DNA of 27,567 bases from a bacterium (GTDB lineage Bacteria > Latescibacterota > UBA2968 > UBA8231). Shown one piece after another: positions 22,663 through 27,567 of the stretch (position 1 is its first letter; each line of letters begins with the position of its first letter). A program made the translations under genes and the position numbers. The notes under the pieces are model-generated. The model was not told the DNA's origin. It saw only the letters and a list, made by a program, of their open reading frames with translations, and made no database searches. Location: assembly GCA_027593305.1 (NCBI GenBank), contig JAQCJA010000004.1, positions 1 through 27,567 of the forward strand. Reading direction: 5' to 3'.

Positions 22663-23547
22663 GTGACCACCAAGTTCTGCCCTCTGAGCATGACCGCCGA
22701 AGAACTCATCGACTACACACCGGATTGGACGGGTGAACGCTTCAACGATGGCCGCCCGAAGGTGGCCGACGACATTCTGCAACGTATGCGCAAGGTGACG
22801 ACTACCGAGGCCTGGGGTGTGCTGCGCGGGCAAGGCTACGAATGGGCCTTTGAGGGCGGCTGGATGTCTACACACCCCGATGGCGTCCTTGTCGGCCGGG
22901 CACTGACGGCGATGTACATGCCCCGGCGCCCGGTGATGCGCCGGGTCATGGATGCCCGGGGCGAAGCTGCCGGCTGCATCGGTGATCAGATCTCCTGGCC
23001 CATCGACATGCTTGTACAGGGTGACGTGTATGTCGCCGATGTTTTTGGCAAGATTGTCCAGGGACCCGTGATCGGCGACAACCTGGCCGTGGCGATCATG
23101 ACGAAATCGGGCAACGGCGTCGTGCACGATGCCGCTGTTCGTGATCTTGACGGCATTCGCGCACTGGAAGGTTTCTGCAGCTTCGTCCGCGGCACTCACC
23201 CCAGCTTCGCCTCGCCCACCATCATGCTCTCCGGCGTCAACTGCCCCGTGCGCATCGGCGCCGCCACCTGCATGCCGGGAGATGTGGTTCTCGGCCGCCA
23301 TGATGGTGTCGTCTTCATTCCGCCACACCTGGCCGAGCAGGTCGTCAAGACGTCGGAGTTGGTCCGTTTGCGCGATCAGTTCGGCCAGTTGCGCATCACG
23401 GAGAGCGTCTACACCTCCGGACAGATCGACCGACGCTGGACGGATGACATCGAGATCGATTTCTCTGGCTGGCTCGATGCACATCAGGACGACTTGTCCG
23501 TTCCCCGCGCGGCAATTCAGGACCTGCTCAAAGAGCGTACCTGGTAA
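22663..23547 (+). CDS. RraA-family protein (HMG aldolase-like)
   Basis: A 294-aa protein whose central and C-terminal parts (about 60-235) match the RraA/demethylmenaquinone methyltransferase-like family; enzymatic members are 4-hydroxy-4-methyl-2-oxoglutarate aldolases that use a divalent metal, while RraA itself inhibits RNase E. Core motif: GDNLAVAI...NGVVHDAAVRDLDGI with Arg160-Asp161, followed by PGDVVLGRHDGVVFIPPHLAEQV. The usual G-x-x-G-x-V-x-D-G-x-x-R-D is kept except that Ala replaces the Gly after the Asp. It is longer than RraA because of about 60 extra N-terminal and 60 C-terminal residues, which points to a metabolic enzyme rather than the RNase regulator. GTG 22663 is preceded by AAAGGA at 9 nt. 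The substrate is unknown. Confidence 0.88.
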   Translation: MTTKFCPLSMTAEELIDYTPDWTGERFNDGRPKVADDILQRMRKVTTTEAWGVLRGQGYEWAFEGGWMSTHPDGVLVGRALTAMYMPRRPVMRRVMDARGEAAGCIGDQISWPIDMLVQGDVYVADVFGKIVQGPVIGDNLAVAIMTKSGNGVVHDAAVRDLDGIRALEGFCSFVRGTHPSFASPTIMLSGVNCPVRIGAATCMPGDVVLGRHDGVVFIPPHLAEQVVKTSELVRLRDQFGQLRITESVYTSGQIDRRWTDDIEIDFSGWLDAHQDDLSVPRAAIQDLLKERTW

Positions 23548-23584
23548 ACAGGGCTTGCCAGAGTCCGGGATTTCGCGGTTCACT

Positions 23585-23626
23585 TCCCTTGAGGCTTGCC
23601 TGCGGGTGGGCCACCCTTTCAAGGGA
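23585..23626 (+). other. Inverted repeat just upstream of the YIP1 ribosome-binding site
   Basis: Arms TCCCTTGA (23585-23592) and TCAAGGGA (23619-23626) enclose a second, inner repeat, GGGTGG/CCACCC. The 3' arm ends 1 nt before the AAGGAG ribosome-binding site (23628-23633), so the structure could affect initiation or mark the end of the RraA-like transcript. Confidence 0.5.
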
Positions 23627-23639
23627 CAAGGAGAACACC

Positions 23640-24371
23640 ATGGAATCGACAGCAGGCCCACATGATGACGTCGGCGTCGTGGGCCGTATCATCCGAGTCT
23701 TCTACGCCCCCGCCGAGACCTTTGAGGCAGTGCAACGCGGTCATTCCCACCTGGATTGGGTCATCCCCATCCTGCTTGTCGCCATCGTCGGGCTGGGCTC
23801 AACGTACGTAACCCAGCCCCTCGCGCAGAAGATGCAGGCAAAGGCACTCGCGGAGGTGGCAGCGGCGCAGGACATGACGGCGGCGCAGGTGGCGCAGCAG
23901 CAGGAGATGATGAAGAAGATGTCCGGCGTCATGCAGACGGCGACCCTCGTCATGGTTCCTGTCATGACCTTCGTCATGGCCTTCGTTTTTGCCGGCGTGC
24001 TGTTGCTGCTCGGCCGCTTCGCCCTCGGTGGTGACATCTCCTACGGCCAGATGCTGTCGCTCCAGGCCTATGCGATGCTCATCACGGTGCCGCAAAATAT
24101 CGTGCTCACGCCGATTCGTCAGGCCCGTGAGTCGGTACTGATCACCCTGGGTCCCGGCCTGCTGCTCGACAAGGACATGCTGGCGACCTATGCGGGTCGT
24201 GTCATCAACGGCATCGATATCTTCATGATCTGGCAGGTCGTCATCACGGGCATCGGCCTGGCGATCCTCACCCGTGCCGGGCTGGGCAAGACCCTGGGCA
24301 TTCTGTTCGCCATCTGGGCCCTGTATCTTGCCGGCGCCGGCGCCATGGCCGGCCTCATGCCGGGGATGTGA
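23640..24371 (+). CDS. YIP1-family membrane protein
   Basis: A 243-aa integral membrane protein with five predicted TM helices (about 38-57, 98-124, 130-155, 186-210 and 214-238). The N-terminus, GRIIRVFYAPAETFEAVQRGHSHLDWVIPILL, matches the start of bacterial YIP1-domain proteins, which have an unassigned function and often sit beside transporters. A Gln/Met/Ala-rich stretch separates the first two helices. ATG 23640 follows a perfect AAGGAG by 6 nt. Its stop overlaps the GTG of the adaptor gene by four bases (GTGA), so the product is made together with the export system. Confidence 0.9.
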   Translation: MESTAGPHDDVGVVGRIIRVFYAPAETFEAVQRGHSHLDWVIPILLVAIVGLGSTYVTQPLAQKMQAKALAEVAAAQDMTAAQVAQQQEMMKKMSGVMQTATLVMVPVMTFVMAFVFAGVLLLLGRFALGGDISYGQMLSLQAYAMLITVPQNIVLTPIRQARESVLITLGPGLLLDKDMLATYAGRVINGIDIFMIWQVVITGIGLAILTRAGLGKTLGILFAIWALYLAGAGAMAGLMPGM

Positions 24372-25855
24372 TCTTGGCCGAAGCAGCACCACGACGTCGG
24401 CGCAAACGAGGATGGGGCTTCAAGCTTCTCATCTTCCTCGTTCTTGCCGGCAGCATCGGGGGCTTTTCCTGGCTCGCTCTGAAGAAGGAGGACCCGGCGG
24501 AGACCTTCGCCGTCCTCGAGGTGGGGCGCGGCAACCTCATCGACAAGCTCGCCGATACAGGGACGATCGAACTCGTCCGCACCGTCGAGGTGAAATCGAC
24601 CATCGCCGGCGAAGTGCGCCAGCTGCCCATCGAGGCGGGCGACCACGTCGTGGTCGGTCAATTGCTGGCCATCATCGAGCCCGATCCGAACCAGTCCCTG
24701 CAGCTGTACCAGAAACGCTCCGCCGTCGAGCGCGGCCAGTTGTCGGTGCAGGAGCAGGAACGGGACATGGGACGGCAGAAGGCCCTGTTCGACAGCAAGA
24801 TGCTGCCGACGTCGCAGTACGAGGACGCGCAGATGCGCCTGACGCGAGCGCGCAACGACCTGCGCCTGGCCCATCTGGAACTGGAAATCCTTGAGACCAA
24901 GGCCAATCTGAATCCGCATGCGGGCCCGGGCACGGGGTCCTTTTCGGCGGGCCCGCTGCAGATGGATGAAATCCGCGTGCAGGCACCGATCAGTGGTATC
25001 GTCATCCGACGCGGCGTCGAGATGGGTGAGGTCGTCGCCTCGGGACTCTCTGGTCTTTCCGGGGGCACCGTCATGTTCGAGATCGGCGATCCCAGCCAGA
25101 TGATCGTGCGTGGCGACATTGCCGAGATCGATATTGCCAAGCTCGAACTCCATCAGGATGTCGACATCGTCGTTGATGCCTACCCCGATACGACGTACAC
25201 CGGACGTGTGCGCTGGATCGCACCAGTCGGCCTCAAGCAGCCGGGCAGCCCCATCGTCACCTTTGACACCGAGATCGAGGTCCTCGACCACGACCCTCGC
25301 TTGCGGCAGGGCATGTCCTGCGACATAGATATCATCTTCAGCCGACGAGACAGTGTGGTGTTTCTGCCTATCGAAGCCGTCATCGAACGCTTCGATGGTG
25401 AAGGGGACAGTGAAACGCAGAACAAGGGCCGGCGCGGGCGCTTCCTCGCCTATGTTGTGCGTCCAGACAGCTCGGCAATTGATGGCACGGGAGTTGACAG
25501 CACGGCAGTTGACACCATCGCTGCCGACACCACGCAGACTGACTCGATGCTGGTTGTGGCAGCTGCGTCCGACACGTCTGCGCTGGCTTCGGCCGCCGCG
25601 CCGGATGCAATCGTATCGGACTCAGTTGTCGTGGCCGACGTCTCCGGCGACAAGAAGACTCAGCCGGAGAAGGTCGTCCTCGCGCGTTTCGAGGAGGTCA
25701 CCCTGGAAATCGGCCTCGAGACATCGACGCGTATTGAGGTGCTCTCCGGACTCAAGCCGGGCGATCGCGTTGCCGCCGATCCCGAACTGATTGCCCGCAA
25801 GCTGAAAGAACTGCAGACCCTCGCCGGGGCCGAGACCAACGGGGATGACGAGTAA
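24368..25855 (+). CDS. Periplasmic adaptor (membrane fusion) protein, MacA/HlyD-like
   Basis: A 495-aa membrane fusion protein that would link an inner-membrane ABC exporter to an outer-membrane channel. One TM anchor (about 18-37) after an Arg-rich tail; lipoyl half (VKSTIAGEVRQLPIEAGDHVVVGQLLAIIEPD, 75-106), helical hairpin (about 107-180), second lipoyl half (RVQAPISGIVIRRGVEMGEVV), then beta-barrel and membrane-proximal parts ending in VLSGLKPGDRVAADPELI. It is longer than MacA (about 370) because of a ~70-residue Asp/Ser/Thr/Ala insertion (367-436) with no Lys or Arg until its end. GTG 24368 overlaps the YIP1 stop (GTGA), which fixes the likely start. A 15-bp gap precedes the permease gene. 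Confidence 0.92.
   Translation: MILAEAAPRRRRKRGWGFKLLIFLVLAGSIGGFSWLALKKEDPAETFAVLEVGRGNLIDKLADTGTIELVRTVEVKSTIAGEVRQLPIEAGDHVVVGQLLAIIEPDPNQSLQLYQKRSAVERGQLSVQEQERDMGRQKALFDSKMLPTSQYEDAQMRLTRARNDLRLAHLELEILETKANLNPHAGPGTGSFSAGPLQMDEIRVQAPISGIVIRRGVEMGEVVASGLSGLSGGTVMFEIGDPSQMIVRGDIAEIDIAKLELHQDVDIVVDAYPDTTYTGRVRWIAPVGLKQPGSPIVTFDTEIEVLDHDPRLRQGMSCDIDIIFSRRDSVVFLPIEAVIERFDGEGDSETQNKGRRGRFLAYVVRPDSSAIDGTGVDSTAVDTIAADTTQTDSMLVVAAASDTSALASAAAPDAIVSDSVVVADVSGDKKTQPEKVVLARFEEVTLEIGLETSTRIEVLSGLKPGDRVAADPELIARKLKELQTLAGAETNGDDE
25471..25545 (+). repeat. Five degenerate 15-bp tandem units in the adaptor gene
   Basis: Consecutive 15-bp units start at 25471, 25486, 25501, 25516 and 25531 and encode the pentapeptides SAIDG, TGVDS, TAVDT, IAADT and TQTDS, all with Asp in the fourth place. 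Units 2 and 3 differ at only two bases (CACGGGAGTTGACAG and CACGGCAGTTGACAC). Confidence 0.85.
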
Positions 25856-25870
25856 CGGGGTCCGTCAGCC

Positions 25871-27100
25871 ATGGTCCTTTTCGAAACCATTTTCGTCGGC
25901 CTGACCCAGCTGCGCGCTAACAAGCTGCGCTCGGTACTCACCCTTCTCGGCATCGTCATCGGTGTCGCCTCCGTCATCGGCATTGTCTCCATCGGTGAGG
26001 GTCTGCGACGCACTGTCGTTGGCGAGTTTGCGCGCTCCGGCGGGGCCGGCACGGTGATGGTTCGCCCCCCGGAGGAGTGGGTGCGGCGCGGGGGACGCTC
26101 GGTGCAACGCCCCTGGGTCGAGCGCCTCACCAGTGGCGATCTCAAAGCCTTCTACGAAGAGACCAGCGAGATCGATGCCGCCGTGCCAGGTCTGTGGGGC
26201 GGCGCCGAGTTGCGTTTCGGCAAAACAACGATGAATGCCGGCTACACCGGTACGTCTGAGTCCTTCAACGAGGGCTACTCCTGGCCCGTCGTCGAGGGGC
26301 GCCAACTCACTGCAGAGGACGTGATGTTCTCGCGCAAGGTGTGCATGATCGGTCAGAAGGTGAGAACCGACCTGTTTGGTGGCACAGCCCCTGTGGGTCT
26401 GGACCTCAAGCTGAACGGCGAGCGCTACACCGTCGTCGGCGTCCTGGAAGAGCGGGTTCGTTTTGGCCGGGACGAAGGGGATCAGGTCTACATCCCTTAC
26501 ACGACGGTACAACGACGCCTGCTTGGCAATCGCCACCTTTTCGGCATCACATTGTTCCTCAACGATCTCGACGAGGTGGCCACCGTCGCCGACGCTGTGC
26601 GCCGCGTCCTGCGCCGACGCCACGAGCACGGCGATGAATTCTGGGTGGAGACCAGCGCCAACCAGCTTGAGCAGGTGGGACAGACGATCGCCATCATGAA
26701 GGGTGTCGCCGGCGGCATTGCCGGCATTTCCCTGCTCGTCGGCGGCATCGGCATCATGAACATCATGCTCGTGTCCGTCACCGAACGCACGCGTGAGATC
26801 GGTGTGCGCAAGGCACTGGGGGCCAAACCACACCATATCATGATGCAGTTCGTCGCCGAGGCGACGGTGTTGAGCCTGATCGGTGGTCTCATCGGCATCG
26901 GACTCGGCATAGGTTTTGGCCTTGGCATCGAACAACTGATCCATCATTTCGATGCCGACGCACCCTTCAGCAGCGTCGTGTCTGTGGAAGCCGTGCTGGC
27001 GGCTCTGCTTTTCTCGAGTAGTGTGGGTCTGTTCTTTGGCGTCTACCCCGCCGCCCGGGCGGCACGTATGGACCCGGTGGAAGCATTGCGTCACGAATGA
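25871..27100 (+). CDS. MacB/FtsX-type ABC transporter permease (first of two)
   Basis: A 409-aa permease without an ATPase domain. One TM helix near the N-terminus after ANKLRSVLTLLGIVIGVASVIGIVSIGEG, a ~230-residue periplasmic MacB_PCD domain, then three C-terminal TM helices (about 275-300, 330-358 and 375-395) with the FtsX motif VTERTREIGVRKALGAKP. MacB-type exporters move peptides, lipids or drugs by mechanotransmission with a MacA-like adaptor, which lies directly upstream. The C-terminus ARAARMDPVEALRHE is canonical. ATG 25871 follows the adaptor stop by 15 bp and the next gene's ATG overlaps its stop (ATGA). The matching ATPase is not in the window; it may lie downstream. Confidence 0.95.
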   Translation: MVLFETIFVGLTQLRANKLRSVLTLLGIVIGVASVIGIVSIGEGLRRTVVGEFARSGGAGTVMVRPPEEWVRRGGRSVQRPWVERLTSGDLKAFYEETSEIDAAVPGLWGGAELRFGKTTMNAGYTGTSESFNEGYSWPVVEGRQLTAEDVMFSRKVCMIGQKVRTDLFGGTAPVGLDLKLNGERYTVVGVLEERVRFGRDEGDQVYIPYTTVQRRLLGNRHLFGITLFLNDLDEVATVADAVRRVLRRRHEHGDEFWVETSANQLEQVGQTIAIMKGVAGGIAGISLLVGGIGIMNIMLVSVTERTREIGVRKALGAKPHHIMMQFVAEATVLSLIGGLIGIGLGIGFGLGIEQLIHHFDADAPFSSVVSVEAVLAALLFSSSVGLFFGVYPAARAARMDPVEALRHE

Positions 27101-27567
27101 TTCTGCTCGAATCCGTGGGCATCGCCTTCAGTCAACTGTGGGCCAACAAGATTCGTTCCACGCTGACACTGCTGGGTATGCTCATCGGGGTGGGATCCGT
27201 CGTCGGCATCGTCTCCATCAGCGAGGGCATGCGGCGTATGGTCTACGAAGAGTTCGGCAAACTCGGTGGCGCCAATTTCATCTACGTCGTCCCCCGCGAG
27301 TGGGTGAATCGGGATGGCCGCTGGGTTCGCCTGGCCCACTTTGAACCGCTGACCATGGAGGATGTAGAGCTCGTGAAGCTGGCGTCCGATCGCATCGACG
27401 TCGTCCTGCCCTTGTTGCCCATGAGTGCCGATGTGCGTGTCGGCAAGTCCTCCTTCATGGCCCAGATCGAAGGCACGATCCCCGCCTACGCCGAAGCCTA
27501 CGGCTGGAAAGTGGAGGACGGCCACTTTCTCCTCGAGACCGCCATCTCGGCGAATCGGCGGGTTGCC
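27097..27567 (+). CDS. MacB/FtsX-type ABC transporter permease (second), 5' part
   Basis: ATG 27097 opens a frame without a stop to the window end (157 codons). The N-terminus, SQLWANKIRSTLTLLGMLIGVGSVVGIVSISEGMRR, is a clear paralogue of the preceding permease; the match continues through VPREWVNRDGRWVR, which parallels PPEEWVRRGGRSVQ. The start codon overlaps the previous stop (ATGA), so the two permeases are translated together and could form a heterodimer with the MacA-like adaptor. The rest of the periplasmic domain and the three C-terminal TM helices lie beyond the window. Confidence 0.93.
   Translation, partial: MILLESVGIAFSQLWANKIRSTLTLLGMLIGVGSVVGIVSISEGMRRMVYEEFGKLGGANFIYVVPREWVNRDGRWVRLAHFEPLTMEDVELVKLASDRIDVVLPLLPMSADVRVGKSSFMAQIEGTIPAYAEAYGWKVEDGHFLLETAISANRRVA

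Noticed and set aside
22642..23661. A 339-codon minus-strand frame opposite the RraA-like gene.
   Set aside because: The plus strand has the RraA motifs and a ribosome-binding site; the minus frame has neither.
25865..27094. A 409-codon minus-strand frame opposite the first permease.
   Set aside because: It almost exactly mirrors the permease gene, is His/Asp-rich and lacks family motifs, as expected for an antisense shadow.

Overview
The window is 27.6 kb of dense, GC-rich bacterial DNA (roughly 60% GC or more by eye, strongly GC-biased third codon positions), with most intergenic gaps under 200 bp and many 1-4 base stop/start overlaps. No rRNA, tRNA, CRISPR array, transposase, integrase or phage gene was recognised, so it looks like ordinary chromosome. 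An ABC/MFP/MacB-type envelope export set suggests a two-membrane (Gram-negative) bacterium. The mix of ThuA-like, RraA-like, C45 acyltransferase, HDOD and glycosidase-like genes reminds me of uncultured FCB-type lineages such as Latescibacterota; this is an impression, not a demonstrated assignment.

Layout. 1-100: 5' end of a small minus-strand gene leaving the window. 332-4540: minus-strand chain galT-galK-trmH-M20 hydrolase, overlapping or nearly touching throughout (Leloir galactose use plus a tRNA methylase and an amidohydrolase). 4560-5267: a divergent SRAP/YedK abasic-site protein; the 19-bp divergent gap holds one symmetric -10 element. 5283-7825: NatA/NatB-like ABC exporter (minus). 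7935-12032: two large plus-strand genes I do not recognise, a 608-aa helical protein and a 705-aa coiled-coil protein with a repeated ~26-residue module. 12051-14700: minus-strand hybrid sensor kinase (TM-HAMP-PAS-HisKA-HATPase-REC-REC-Hpt) broken by one apparent extra base in REC2. 14801-15959: GNAT acetyltransferase, 66-aa Cys-rich protein and a TM/TPR mini-protein, end to end. 16204-17238: a C45 (penicillin acyltransferase-type) Ntn hydrolase behind a promoter with an 18-bp palindrome. 17322-18668: beta-class DNA methyltransferase with a C-terminal SNase-like domain, its 3' end duplicated downstream next to a strong bidirectional terminator. 18806-21377: HDOD, ThuA-like and small membrane protein genes (minus). 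21473-23547: glycosidase-like and RraA-like genes (plus). 23640-27567: YIP1 membrane protein, MacA-like adaptor and two tandem MacB/FtsX-type permeases, the last cut by the window edge; no ATPase of this set is inside the window.

The best candidates for something undescribed are the 608-aa/705-aa gene pair (7935-12032), the methyltransferase-SNase fusion, and the perfectly symmetric galT/SRAP promoter. No complete new defence or mobile system is visible.
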